From: RGIG529 sp050950425
GTDB lineage: Bacteria; Bacillota; Clostridia; Oscillospirales; Oscillospiraceae
DNA length: 64,000 nt
Direction of reading: 5' to 3'
Assembly (NCBI GenBank): GCA_050950425.1
Contig: JBMNHO010000001.1
Span: 62,001 to 126,000, forward strand
Shown: positions 16,910-25,463 of the stretch, in pieces
How the letters are laid out: each line of letters begins with the position of its first letter
Numbering within the stretch: position 1 is the first letter of the stretch
Program-made: the position numbers and the translations under genes
The notes under the pieces: generated by a model
Databases searched by the model: none
The model's input: the letters and a program-made list of their open reading frames with translations, nothing else
What the model was told of the DNA's origin: nothing

Positions 16910-18274
16910 ATGAAAAAGCTAGAGAAACGGTCTATTTTTTGCCTGATTCTGGCGGGACTTTTGTTGTTAAGCGGCGGAGTCTTCACATTTCGTTTTGTAA
17001 GAGACGGCAGCACATGGGCTTCCTTTCCCTCCAACCGCCATTTATACAATGGCGGAGTGCTGGCCACCGGACAGGTTTTGGATCGGAACGGAACCGTTCT
17101 TTCTTCCACCAAGAACGGAAAACGAATCTATCACCAAAACAAAAACATCCGCCTGGCCACGCTCCACGCCGTGGGGGACTCCAACGGGCGGATCGGAACA
17201 GGGGCGCAAACCTTTTTTGCCAGCACCTTAGTGGGATACAATGTGGTCACAGGGGCATATCCCATCGGCGGAACGCGCAATTTATATTTGACGGTTGATG
17301 CCGATGTGTGTGCCGCTGCGTATCGGGCGCTCAATGGCAGAAAGGGGACCGTTGGCGTTTACAATTATAAAACAGGTGAAATCATCTGTATGGTCAGTAC
17401 GCCCACCTTTGATCCGGCCAACCCTCCGGATATCAAAGACGGGGATGATACGTACAACGGTGTTTACCTCAATCGGTTTCTGTCCTCTACGTTTATCCCA
17501 GGCTCTGTGTTTAAACTGGTCACGGCAACAGCCGCCATTGAAACGATGGACGATCTGTATGACAGAACCTTTCACTGCAGCGGACATTTGGATGTGGACG
17601 GCACGTCCATTACCTGCCCGAAGGCACACGGAGATTTGACCATTCAAGAAGCCTTGGCCGTATCCTGCAACTGCATTTTCGGGCAGCTGGCGTCAGAGCT
17701 GGGGGCGGATACATTGCGGAATTATGTAAATCGGACAGGGCTGACAAAAAAATATTCCCTCAATGGAATCGGCACGGCCGCGGGGACCTTTTCCTTTTCA
17801 GATCAAGACCGGGCCGGTCTTGCCTGGGGCGGCATCGGCCAGGGGAAAGACATGATCAATCCCTGCTCCATGATGATATATATGGGCGCCGTTGCCAACG
17901 GAGGATCGGCGTCTGTCCCCCGTGTCGTCTCCCAGGTGACGACAACCAGCGGTGTCCCTGTCGGCTCCTACAAGGCAGGTGATACAGGACAGCTGGTCTC
18001 AAAGCGAACAGCGGAACAGCTAAGCGAAATGATGCGCAACAACGTTGTAAGCAACTATGGAGCCAAAAACTTCCCGAACCTTGACATCTGCGCCAAATCC
18101 GGCACAGCGGAAGTCGGAGACGGGAGGGCCCCCCACGCTTGGTTTACCGGGTTTTTACGGGACGAAGAAAACCCTTTGGCGTTTATCGTTCTGGTGGAAA
18201 ACGGCGGAAGCGGCAGCACTGTTGCCGGACAGATTGCAAACACCGTGCTGCAAGCGGCTATCAAAGCGAGCTGA
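16910..18274 (+). CDS. pbpA: Compact class B penicillin-binding protein (transpeptidase), SEDS partner
   Basis: 454 residues with one N-terminal membrane segment (about 8-28) and a transpeptidase domain. Motifs: SxxK in PGSVFKLV, SxN in VSCNCIFG, and KTG-type KSGTAEVG. There is no PASTA domain, and the region before the catalytic domain is short, as in the PbpA/SpoVD-like proteins next to FHA-FtsW genes. It cross-links peptidoglycan made by the upstream SEDS enzyme. The 3-bp spacing indicates a two-gene operon ended by the hairpin at 18318. Confidence 0.92.
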   Translation: MKKLEKRSIFCLILAGLLLLSGGVFTFRFVRDGSTWASFPSNRHLYNGGVLATGQVLDRNGTVLSSTKNGKRIYHQNKNIRLATLHAVGDSNGRIGTGAQTFFASTLVGYNVVTGAYPIGGTRNLYLTVDADVCAAAYRALNGRKGTVGVYNYKTGEIICMVSTPTFDPANPPDIKDGDDTYNGVYLNRFLSSTFIPGSVFKLVTATAAIETMDDLYDRTFHCSGHLDVDGTSITCPKAHGDLTIQEALAVSCNCIFGQLASELGADTLRNYVNRTGLTKKYSLNGIGTAAGTFSFSDQDRAGLAWGGIGQGKDMINPCSMMIYMGAVANGGSASVPRVVSQVTTTSGVPVGSYKAGDTGQLVSKRTAEQLSEMMRNNVVSNYGAKNFPNLDICAKSGTAEVGDGRAPHAWFTGFLRDEENPLAFIVLVENGGSGSTVAGQIANTVLQAAIKAS

Positions 18275-18317
18275 ACCGCAGACGAATTGCTAAAAAAAGC
18301 TGTTGGGTTCTTTCGAA

Positions 18318-18365
18318 AAAAATCTTCCCCGCGGCGGCGTATGCTGTGCCGCGGGGAAGATTTTT
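18318..18365. terminator. Bidirectional terminator between pbpA and degV
   Basis: An 18-bp stem AAAAATCTTCCCCGCGGC with GCCGCGGGGAAGATTTTT serves the convergent genes on both sides. Confidence 0.88.
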
Positions 18366-18390
18366 GTGTTCAGTTACGTCAAAATGCAGA

Positions 18391-19266
18391 TCACCGTTTC
18401 TGCCCTATATAAAACAGCGCAATGGTCCCGGGCCCGGAATGGGCGCCAATGACAGGGCCGATGGGCAAAACCTCAATTCCTTTCACCTGAACGGTATCGC
18501 GAATCATCTTAGCCAGCTTTTCTCCGCGCTGGGCATCGTCCCCATGGCCGATGAAGATGGTCTGCCGCTCCAGGTCGACGGCATCTTCCTTCATATGTTT
18601 GATCAAGGTTTCCAGCGCTTTTGCGCGGCCCCGGGCTTTTTCCATCATGATCAAATGACCGTCGTCATCCACGTGCAAAATAGGTTTGATCTGCAACACG
18701 CTCCCCGCCACGGCAGAAGCCTTTGACACTCTGCCTCCCCGGTGCAAAAAGTGCAGGTCATCCACCGTGAACCAATGACACAGATGCAGTTTTTTAAGCT
18801 CCAGCCATTGATAGAGTTGATGAATGTCCAGTCCCGCTTCTTTTTGCAGGGCGGCAAGGGAAACCAGCATACCTTGCCCAACAGACGCACACAAGGAATC
18901 GACGCAATAAATGGTCCGCTCAGGATATCGTTCCTTCAGCTCCGCAATGGCCACGTTGGCCGATTGGATCATGCCGCTGAGGCCGGAGGAAAAACAAACA
19001 TAGATCAGATCAAGCCCTTTTTGCAGGGTGTGTTCAAAAGAAGCAAGATAGGTTGCTACGTTGATCTGCGCTGTGCCGGCAACCTCTCCGCTTCGCAGCC
19101 GAGTATAAAACGCGGCGAGAGACATTTCCCGCCCATCCGCATAATGGGTGTATTCCTGTTCTCCAATTATAAAGGGCATGGGGATGACCTCGATCTGATA
19201 TTGGGCAATGAAGGGAAGGCTCATATCAGAAGTGGCATCTGTTATAATGACATAGTCTTTGTTCAT
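18391..19266 (-). CDS. degV: DegV family fatty-acid-binding protein
   Basis: 291 residues. Features: N-terminal YVIITDATSDMS (DSxxD-like), TAQINVATYLASFEHTLQKG, and the VCFSSGLSGMIQSANVA segment, which matches the ligand-binding S-S-x-L-S-G-T region. C-terminal PIGPVIGAHSGPGTIALFY is the family end. DegV/FakB-type proteins bind fatty acids and present them to a kinase (FakA) for incorporation into phospholipid. No FakA gene is nearby. Soluble, no signal peptide. Confidence 0.93.
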   Translation of the reverse strand: MNKDYVIITDATSDMSLPFIAQYQIEVIPMPFIIGEQEYTHYADGREMSLAAFYTRLRSGEVAGTAQINVATYLASFEHTLQKGLDLIYVCFSSGLSGMIQSANVAIAELKERYPERTIYCVDSLCASVGQGMLVSLAALQKEAGLDIHQLYQWLELKKLHLCHWFTVDDLHFLHRGGRVSKASAVAGSVLQIKPILHVDDDGHLIMMEKARGRAKALETLIKHMKEDAVDLERQTIFIGHGDDAQRGEKLAKMIRDTVQVKGIEVLPIGPVIGAHSGPGTIALFYIGQKR

Positions 19267-19764
19267 TTTGTGTTCCTTTCCGCGAATATGACCACAGCGC
19301 TTCGCCTGCGTTCATAATAAACCGCTCTGTTTCCAAGGGGGAAAATCATGGACCGTTGTCATTTCCTCAGTTTTTTATATATTACCACAAGTCAAGTGTC
19401 GGCTCAACTGTATTTATGGGCATCCCCGCTGAAAAAGGTGCGTAAAAGGCTTTTTCACGTTTTGCAGTCCTGCGGGCCAATGTGCCCTTCCCTCTGTCGT
19501 ATCCGTATTCGCATCAAACGGCATCTGTCCCGCAAAAGCGGTTGTCAGCCCAAAAGGCGCAAAAGAGACAAGATGGGTTGACTTGATAGAGAAGAAACGG
19601 TCTGGCGGGGGAAAATGGAACCCCCTCGTTGAAGCAACTCTTATGTCGGGGCCTATGTAAGCTGCGTTTGGATAGGCGCCCATCCGGCGTCAGATGTTGT
19701 TGTCCGATTTGTTCGGGCATGCAATCCATCAAAGCAAAGCAAAGGCAGGCGCTGTACCGATCGG
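19267..19764. other. 498-bp gap without a recognisable gene
   Basis: Several frames are open on both strands, but none has a ribosome-binding site plus a recognisable product. I see no RNA gene or terminator here. The degV promoter must lie in the first ~100 bp. Confidence 0.5.
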
Positions 19765-20037
19765 ATGGAGGACGCGAGGAGACTTGATGTCCACAGAAGG
19801 ATTTGCAACAGCCTGTTAGACGTTTCTTCCTACAAAGACAACGCGGATTTGCAAGGTCTTCTGAAAATTTTAATAGACCGGTCTTATCAGACACCGGAAA
19901 ACAGGCAGGAGATCCCGGACGAGCTGATCCAGGAGGTTGGTTACGTACTCGGGCATATGACACGCCGGAAGGGGAAAACGCTGGCAAAGGAAGCGTTTCA
20001 AAAGCTGGAACCGTTTGCGGCGCGGCAAGCAACGTGA
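19765..20037 (+). CDS. Small hypothetical protein (90 aa)
   Basis: I do not recognise this family. The translation is amphipathic and protein-like (LQGLLKILIDRS... LIQEVGYVLGHMTRR... AKEAFQKLE), rich in helix-forming residues, with no signal peptide or membrane segment. The start is uncertain: ATG at 19765 has no clear ribosome-binding site, while GGAGG and GAGGAG lie just inside the frame. It is followed 55 bp later by the strong hairpin at 20092, which would end its transcript. Confidence 0.45.
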   Translation: MEDARRLDVHRRICNSLLDVSSYKDNADLQGLLKILIDRSYQTPENRQEIPDELIQEVGYVLGHMTRRKGKTLAKEAFQKLEPFAARQAT

Positions 20038-20091
20038 GAAGATATTTTGAAAGAGCAAATATGCCGCCATGGAACAGATGCAAACAAGTAC

Positions 20092-20137
20092 AAACAACAA
20101 AGAAGCGGAAGGAAAACCTTCCGCTTCTTTGTTGTTT
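20092..20137. terminator. Bidirectional terminator abutting tRNA-Leu
   Basis: A 21-bp stem around AAAA: AAACAACAAAGAAGCGGAAGG with its complement. The right arm ends at the CCA of the tRNA gene, so it terminates leftward tRNA-Leu and rightward transcription of the 90-aa ORF. Confidence 0.85.
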
Positions 20138-20223
20138 GGTGCCGGTGATCGGGGTCGAACCGATACGGTGTTGCCACCACTGGATTTTGAATCCAGCACG
20201 TCTGCCTATTCCATCACACCGGC
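20137..20223 (-). tRNA. tRNA-Leu (CAA)
   Basis: Minus strand GCCGGTGTGATGGAATAGGC... Anticodon loop TTCAAAA within CTGGATTCAAAATCCAG gives anticodon CAA. A long class II variable arm (TGGTGGCAACACCG) and GGTTCGACCCC T-arm are present. It ends CACCGGCACCA with an encoded CCA. The identity fits leucine, reading UUG. Confidence 0.96.
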
Positions 20224-20344
20224 AAAACCGAAGTTGATTATACAACAGATTCCACCAAAACACAAGAGGAAAATAAAAAGATTTTTAATTTATCTTAAGT
20301 TGCGCCTTTTTTATATTGTGATGCTTGTATATCCCGTCTCCCAC

Positions 20345-20373
20345 TTGCCATCCGCCTTTCGTTTGGGTATAAT
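20345..20373 (+). promoter_or_regulatory. Sigma-A-type promoter for ychF
   Basis: TTGCCA (20345-20350), 17-bp spacer, TATAAT (20368-20373), about 38 bp upstream of the start codon. Confidence 0.75.
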
Positions 20374-20411
20374 ACAAAGCGACCGCGTTTGACTAGAAAG
20401 GACGATATGAA

Positions 20412-21506
20412 ATGAAACTAGGGATTGTCGGGCTTCCCAATGTGGGAAAGTCCACGCTTTTCAATGCCATTACAAATGCCGGTGCGGAATCTGCCAATTA
20501 CCCGTTTTGCACCATTGAACCAAACGTTGGGATCGTCTCTGTTCCTGATGAACGGTTGGACTATCTTGCTCAAATGTACACGCCGAAAAAATATACGCCT
20601 GCCATCATCGAATTTGTGGATATCGCGGGGCTGGTTCGGGGGGCTTCCAAAGGGGAGGGGCTGGGGAACCAGTTTTTATCCAACATCCGCATGACCGATG
20701 CCATCATTCATGTGGTTCGGTGTTTTGACGATGAAAACGTCGTTCATGTGGAAGGGGAAACCGACCCCCTGCGTGACATTGAAATCATCCATTTAGAGCT
20801 TGCCCTTGCCGACATGGAAATGGTGGAGCGCCGCATTGAAAAGGCAAGGAAAGCTTCTAAGGGCGATAAAAAATATGCCCAGGAGGCAGAACTGTTGACG
20901 GGCTTGCTGGCCCATTTAAACGAGGGGCTTCCAGCCCGCAGCTTTGACTGCACAAAGGAAGAGATGGACACCATCCGCGTTTCGGAGCTTTTGACGTTAA
21001 AGAAGGTGATCTATGCAGCCAACATGGAAGAGACCACTTTTGCGGCAGGAGCGGAGCACAATCCCTATTACAGCAGGGTCAAAGAATTGGCCGACGGGGA
21101 AGGGGCTCTCGTGCTTCCCATCTGCGCCAAGACAGAGCAGGAAATCGCCCAGCTTCCCCCGGAAGACAAAGGCCTTTTTTTGGAGGAACTGGGGATGTCC
21201 CAATCTGGGCTTGACCGGTTGATTCAATGTTCGTATGATTTGCTGGGCCTTGTTTCTTACCTCACGGCGGGGCCGGAGGAAGTGCGGGCTTGGACCATTA
21301 CAAAGGGAACGAAAGCGCCCCAGGCAGCCGGAAAGATCCACAGCGACTTTGAGCGGGGCTTCATCCGCGCCGAAGTGGTTTCCTTTGACGATTTGAAACG
21401 ATGCGGCAGCATGGTCAGCGCAAAGGAAAAAGGGCTGATCCGCAGCGAAGGAAAGGAATACGTCGTGCAGGATGGAGACATTATTTTGTTCCGATTCAAC
21501 ATATAA
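20412..21506 (+). CDS. ychF: Redox-regulated ribosome-binding ATPase YchF (Obg family)
   Basis: 364 residues. G1 GLPNVGKSTLFNA, G3 DIAGLVRGASKGEGLGNQFL, and ICAKTEQEI near the G5 region. A coiled-coil insert (about 125-200) precedes a C-terminal TGS domain (LVSYLTAGPEEVRAWTI... KIHSDFERGFIRAEV, ending DGDIILFRFNI). YchF hydrolyses ATP in preference to GTP and associates with ribosomes and stress responses. Own promoter and terminator, so monocistronic. Confidence 0.97.
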   Translation: MKLGIVGLPNVGKSTLFNAITNAGAESANYPFCTIEPNVGIVSVPDERLDYLAQMYTPKKYTPAIIEFVDIAGLVRGASKGEGLGNQFLSNIRMTDAIIHVVRCFDDENVVHVEGETDPLRDIEIIHLELALADMEMVERRIEKARKASKGDKKYAQEAELLTGLLAHLNEGLPARSFDCTKEEMDTIRVSELLTLKKVIYAANMEETTFAAGAEHNPYYSRVKELADGEGALVLPICAKTEQEIAQLPPEDKGLFLEELGMSQSGLDRLIQCSYDLLGLVSYLTAGPEEVRAWTITKGTKAPQAAGKIHSDFERGFIRAEVVSFDDLKRCGSMVSAKEKGLIRSEGKEYVVQDGDIILFRFNI

Positions 21507-21572
21507 GGGCCCTTTCGTCAAGCAGCAGACAGATCAACAAGCACCGTTTTGATCCGCTGTATTCAATCAATC

Positions 21573-21611
21573 AAAAAGCCATCCGGCGCGGGAAACGCCG
21601 GATGGCTTTTT
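21573..21611. terminator. Rho-independent terminator behind ychF
   Basis: A 16-bp stem AAAAAGCCATCCGGCG with CGCCGGATGGCTTTTT; usable in both directions. Confidence 0.88.
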
Positions 21612-21689
21612 CGCAATTTGTATCAAAAACGCAGCTATGAAAGCAACCGATGCTCCGCGGTTTCTTTCATGAGAAAAAACGGCCCCGGT

Positions 21690-21914
21690 TTACTCAGGAT
21701 TCGGCTCTTCCGTGGGGGTAGTTTCGCAGCCGTTTTCGATTACTGGACGGTGATCCGCGTTGCTGTATTTCCTTCTGGGAAGGCCCATAGAGGATAAGTT
21801 TTGGTAGGATCTATATTCTTCCGCATTCAACGGAGGTGTTGGCATGAGGCCGGTGCATTCCGTCGCGGAAGAAACATCGGAACGATTCAAAAAATCGTCA
21901 ACTCGTTTTTCCAT
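21690..21914 (-). CDS. Small hypothetical protein (74 aa)
   Basis: Start MEKRVDDFLNRSD is chosen because AAAGGAG lies 8 bp upstream; the frame opens three codons earlier at a GTG. No signal peptide or membrane helix. The middle LNAEEYRSYQNLSSMGLPRRK reads like a conserved short motif of clostridial small proteins, but I cannot name the family. The tail is acidic and Pro/Thr-rich (TTPTEEPNPE). Confidence 0.6.
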   Translation of the reverse strand: MEKRVDDFLNRSDVSSATECTGLMPTPPLNAEEYRSYQNLSSMGLPRRKYSNADHRPVIENGCETTPTEEPNPE

Positions 21915-22106
21915 TTGGTTCACTCCTTTTGTTTATAGTATGGCGTCAGGAGAAACCGAATATACAGCAGACCCAATGGAGATGAGTGGAAAATGCATTG
22001 GAAGGAACAAGAAAATTTTATGAAAATGAGGGATGACAACCCGCTGCCCGAAATAAAATGGTCTAAGATAATCGATGTACGGAACAAATGTTTGAGAGAA
22101 GTCCAT

Positions 22107-22142
22107 GAAAATACCCATGCAGAGCAAGCTCTGCATGGGTAT
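22107..22142 (-). terminator. Terminator of the M23 endopeptidase gene
   Basis: A 15-bp stem (ATACCCATGCAGAGC with its complement) has a 2-nt loop; on the minus strand it is followed by TTTT. It lies 40 bp behind the gene. Confidence 0.75.
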
Positions 22143-22181
22143 TGCGAGGGTTGTTTTTTACAAATCAATTTCGGTTGCCGT

Positions 22182-23612
22182 TTAGAGATAAGACAGAGGA
22201 TTGACGGCCTTGCCGCCCACCCGTATTTCGAAATGCAAGTGGCTTCCCGTGGCGCGACCCGTGGCACCCATGCGGGCGATAAGCTGGCCTTTTGCCACCT
22301 TGGCGCCTTTGGAAACCAGGATCTGGCTGCAATGGGCATAATAAGTCTGTTTGCCATTGCCATGGTCAATGATGACCAGATTGCCATAGGTTCCCTTGTA
22401 GCCGGTGGAGGTGACTGTTCCGCCGTCAGCCGCTTTGATGGCTGTGCCGCTTTTGTTGGCAATGTCGATGCCGGAGTGGAAGCTGGTGGAGCCAAAAATT
22501 CGGCGATAGCCAAACTTGGATGTAATGTTCCCAGAGGTGGGCCAGACAAAGGAGCCGGTTGCCGCGGTTTTGGGGCGCTCCTTGGTGCCGACGGAAACAA
22601 CCTCCGCAACCGGCGCCTGGGTAACCGTTTCTTCCGTTACAGTGCGGCTGAGGATGCGGTTGTTTTTTAGGATTTGCTCTTCCACAATTTGCTTTTCTCC
22701 CTTGGAGCCGGCGGTTTTGACCGCCCGTTCCCCTTTATACAGGCTCGCGTCGTTGACTGTCCTGGTTTCAAAAGGAATCTCTTCTGCATATGTGGCTGTT
22801 TTTTCCACATACACGGATAAGAGGGGGGCCTTTTCGGTTATTGCCAGGGTTTGATAAGAGGACAGGTTTTCATTGGTCAGGCCGGGGTTTAGGTTCAAGA
22901 TCTGCTCCACAGCGACATTCCATTGTGCCGCAATGGAGGAAAGGGCGTCACCCGCCTGGATATGATGCACCTGGTCTGTGCCGCTTTCCGTTTGCAGGGC
23001 TTGCAGGATGTTGGTAGGGTCCTGCTCCGTGGTCTTTGCCACGTATTCTTCCCGGATGGACACCGGCTCTGCAAAATAGACCGAGCGGGTCTGCTCACCC
23101 TGATAGGGAGCCATCACTTGATGCAGCAACGCAACCAAAGAGTCCATGTCTTTGGCCGCGCCCACCAATGCGCCGTCCACGCGGAGGGCATACAGCTGTT
23201 CAATTTCGTCCACGGTTCCCAGAAGCTGTTGCTCCATAGCGGAGGAGGACGTATATTCATTGCCATATGTATAAAGATACTGATAGCTGGGGTCTGCCGC
23301 CAGATGATAGGGCTTTCCCAAAACCTGAGAGACGGCGTCCTCCGCTTGGGCCACGGCGGCTTCAAACGCCTCCCTTTGCGCCACTTTTCCGATTTCTATG
23401 CCATCAACGGAAACAACATAAGTTGGATAATACAGCGTGGAGAAGGCAACGGCGCCGAGAAGAAGCAGGGCGGCAAGGAAGAAAAACCCCTTCCGTGCAG
23501 ACAGCAGGGCGAGGAGGGCGTGTAAACGGCTGTGCGCATGTGCTTTTGGCAACGATTGCGCGTTGGGATCAAACAGAACAGTTGGGGTACCATGGTTGAT
23601 TCGTTCATCCAT
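22182..23612 (-). CDS. Membrane-anchored LysM / G5 / M23 (LytM) peptidoglycan endopeptidase
   Basis: 476 residues. A cytoplasmic N-terminus is followed by one membrane segment (about 43-62). LysM is at about 225-270 (HHIQAGDALSSIAAQWNV... ILNLNPGL). A G5 domain is at about 275-345 (EEIPFETRTVND...YKGERAVKTAGSKGEKQI). The C-terminal M23 domain has FHSGIDIAN (H-x3-D) and the HLHFEIR motif. The enzyme would cut peptidoglycan cross-links outside the membrane. A role in division or spore formation (SpoIIQ-like) is possible but not shown. No neighbour shares its transcript. Confidence 0.93.
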   Translation of the reverse strand: MDERINHGTPTVLFDPNAQSLPKAHAHSRLHALLALLSARKGFFFLAALLLLGAVAFSTLYYPTYVVSVDGIEIGKVAQREAFEAAVAQAEDAVSQVLGKPYHLAADPSYQYLYTYGNEYTSSSAMEQQLLGTVDEIEQLYALRVDGALVGAAKDMDSLVALLHQVMAPYQGEQTRSVYFAEPVSIREEYVAKTTEQDPTNILQALQTESGTDQVHHIQAGDALSSIAAQWNVAVEQILNLNPGLTNENLSSYQTLAITEKAPLLSVYVEKTATYAEEIPFETRTVNDASLYKGERAVKTAGSKGEKQIVEEQILKNNRILSRTVTEETVTQAPVAEVVSVGTKERPKTAATGSFVWPTSGNITSKFGYRRIFGSTSFHSGIDIANKSGTAIKAADGGTVTSTGYKGTYGNLVIIDHGNGKQTYYAHCSQILVSKGAKVAKGQLIARMGATGRATGSHLHFEIRVGGKAVNPLSYL

Positions 23613-23928
23613 GTAAGATATGCCTCCTTTTGCAATGTTAAATACAATTGCGGTTCAGATCAATGGAAATTAACAAAATAGAATCGAGGTAATTACAAAT
23701 CGAAATACAAAGGTTACAAATAATTACAAGTGATAGAATACAGGATTTTTCAAAGGACGTCAAGCCCTTTCCTCACAAATAAAATATATTTCGCTCGACA
23801 AAATATATCTTTCTTCAAGTTGATTCCAGCCTTTCCAGTGGGAATATGAGGAAAAAACAAAAAAGAGAGAGCTGTTTGCCATAAAATTTTCAGAATGGTT
23901 TACACTATGGCATATGGAAAGGAGCGGA
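23613..23928. other. 316-bp divergent promoter region
   Basis: AT-rich and non-coding, between the M23 gene and spoVAD. ATTACAA occurs three times between about 23690 and 23730. A forespore sigma-G promoter is expected before spoVAD but I could not identify a convincing -35/-10. Confidence 0.5.
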
Positions 23929-24960
23929 ATGCTTTTGGAGATAAAACGAATGGGAAGGCAAACGGTTCGCTTGCCCAACATGCCTTCTATTATAAGTTGT
24001 GCCAATGTTGTAGGAAAACAGGAAGGGAAAGGCCCTTTGCGGGAGTATTATGACGACATCAGCGAAGACTCCCTTTTTGGAGAAAAAACATGGGAAAAGG
24101 CAGAGAGTGAAATGCAAAAGCGGGCGCTGAACGCAGCCATTGCCAAAGCGGGCATCGGCACGGCCGCCTTATCGTATATTTTTGCGGGGGATTTGCTCAA
24201 CCAATGCATCGGCACATCCTTTGCCCTGCGCCCGTCGGAGATCCCGTTTTATGGTCTGTACGGCGCATGCTCCACCATGGCGGAATCGCTGTCCTTGGCG
24301 GCCATGATGGTGGACGGGGGGTTTGCCAACTGGGTGGCAGCCATGACGTCTTCTCATTTTTGCACGGCGGAGCGGCAATACCGCAATCCTTTGGAATACG
24401 GAAATCAGCGTACACCCACGGCCCAATGGACGGCCACGGCGGCAGGTGCTGTTATTTTATCTAACCAGGGCAACGGGCCGTATATCACACATGTAACCAC
24501 AGGGAAAATTGTGGATTGGGGCATTGCCGATGCCAACAATATGGGTTCTGCCATGGCGCCGGCAGCGTACCAAACGCTACGGGCGCATTTTACCGACACA
24601 GGGCGTACACCAAAAGATTATGACTTGATTGTGACAGGAGACTTGGGCGTTCTGGGCAAAGAAATTGTGATCGATCTTTTTGCCATGGACGGCGTTGATT
24701 TGCTGGGCCGGTACGACGATTGCGGTGTGCTGATCTATGACCTTGAAAAGCAGGACATGCATTGCGGCGGATCCGGCTGCGGCTGTTCGGCTGCCGTGCT
24801 GACGGGGTACTTGATGCACGAGATGAAAGCAGGGCGTATCAAACGGCTGCTTTTTGCGGCGACGGGGGCTTTGCTCTCGCCCACCTCCACCCAGCAAGGG
24901 GAGAGTATTCCGGGGATCTGCCATGCTGTCGCCATCAGTACAGAGAGAGAGGGAGCATAA
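23929..24960 (+). CDS. spoVAD: Stage V sporulation protein AD
   Basis: 343 residues from MLLEIKRMGRQTV. This start is preferred because AAAGGAG lies just upstream; an in-frame ATG at 23914 has no site. The thiolase-like SpoVAD fold is recognisable from FAGDLLNQCIGTSFALR, FYGLYGACSTMAESL, SSHFCTAERQYRNPLEYGNQ, TAQWTATAAGA and GSGCGCSAAVLTGY. The protein belongs to the SpoVA channel and binds dipicolinic acid during uptake into the spore. It is coupled to spoVAE through a TAATG overlap. SpoVAC is not upstream, unlike the common AC-AD-AE order. Confidence 0.96.
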   Translation: MLLEIKRMGRQTVRLPNMPSIISCANVVGKQEGKGPLREYYDDISEDSLFGEKTWEKAESEMQKRALNAAIAKAGIGTAALSYIFAGDLLNQCIGTSFALRPSEIPFYGLYGACSTMAESLSLAAMMVDGGFANWVAAMTSSHFCTAERQYRNPLEYGNQRTPTAQWTATAAGAVILSNQGNGPYITHVTTGKIVDWGIADANNMGSAMAPAAYQTLRAHFTDTGRTPKDYDLIVTGDLGVLGKEIVIDLFAMDGVDLLGRYDDCGVLIYDLEKQDMHCGGSGCGCSAAVLTGYLMHEMKAGRIKRLLFAATGALLSPTSTQQGESIPGICHAVAISTEREGA

Positions 24961-25328
24961 TGGGCGGATTCATGGGATATGTAAACGCGTTTGTCTGCGG
25001 GGGAATTCTCTGCGCCGTCGGCCAGATCTTAATTGATAAAACGAAGCTGACGCCGGCAAGGATTTTGGTGTTGTATGTGGTGTCCGGCGTCGTTCTGGGC
25101 GGCCTTGGGATTTACGATTATATCGAACAATGGGGCGGGGCGGGCGCCACGGTGCCCCTCACCGGATTTGGATACGCATTGGCAAACGGAGTGGAAAAAG
25201 CGGTTACGGAACAGGGGTTTTTGGGTGCGCTCTCCGGAGGCATCACGGCCACGGCCGCGGGGATTACCGCCGCCATTGTTTTTGGGTTCCTGGTGGCGCT
25301 CATTTTTAAGCCGGGAGACAAGAGCTGA
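24960..25328 (+). CDS. spoVAE: Stage V sporulation protein AE
   Basis: 122 residues with three to four membrane segments: YVNAFVCGGILCAVGQILI, ILVLYVVSGVVLGGLGIY and TAAGITAAIVFGFLVALIF. The conserved GYALANGVEKAV loop is typical of SpoVAE/SpoVAEB. The ATG overlaps the spoVAD stop. Integral membrane part of the dipicolinate channel. The hairpin at 25393 ends the operon. Confidence 0.94.
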   Translation: MGGFMGYVNAFVCGGILCAVGQILIDKTKLTPARILVLYVVSGVVLGGLGIYDYIEQWGGAGATVPLTGFGYALANGVEKAVTEQGFLGALSGGITATAAGITAAIVFGFLVALIFKPGDKS

Positions 25329-25392
25329 TCAATTTTGACCTTTTCTTTTGAGGGGAAATATGGCATACTAGTGTCAGAACCGAGCGTCAGGA

Positions 25393-25423
25393 AAAAAGAG
25401 GATGCGCCCTGCATCCTCTTTTT
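25393..25423. terminator. Terminator of spoVAD-spoVAE
   Basis: A 13-bp stem AAAAAGAGGATGC with GCATCCTCTTTTT and a 5-nt loop. Confidence 0.82.
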
Positions 25424-25463
25424 GGTGACGTGACCCGGGAAAGATAAAATGGGAGAGATTGAA

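Noticed and set aside
19514..20263. 249-residue minus-strand ORF
   Set aside because: It runs through tRNA-Leu, the terminator and the 90-residue ORF; a chance open frame in GC-rich DNA.
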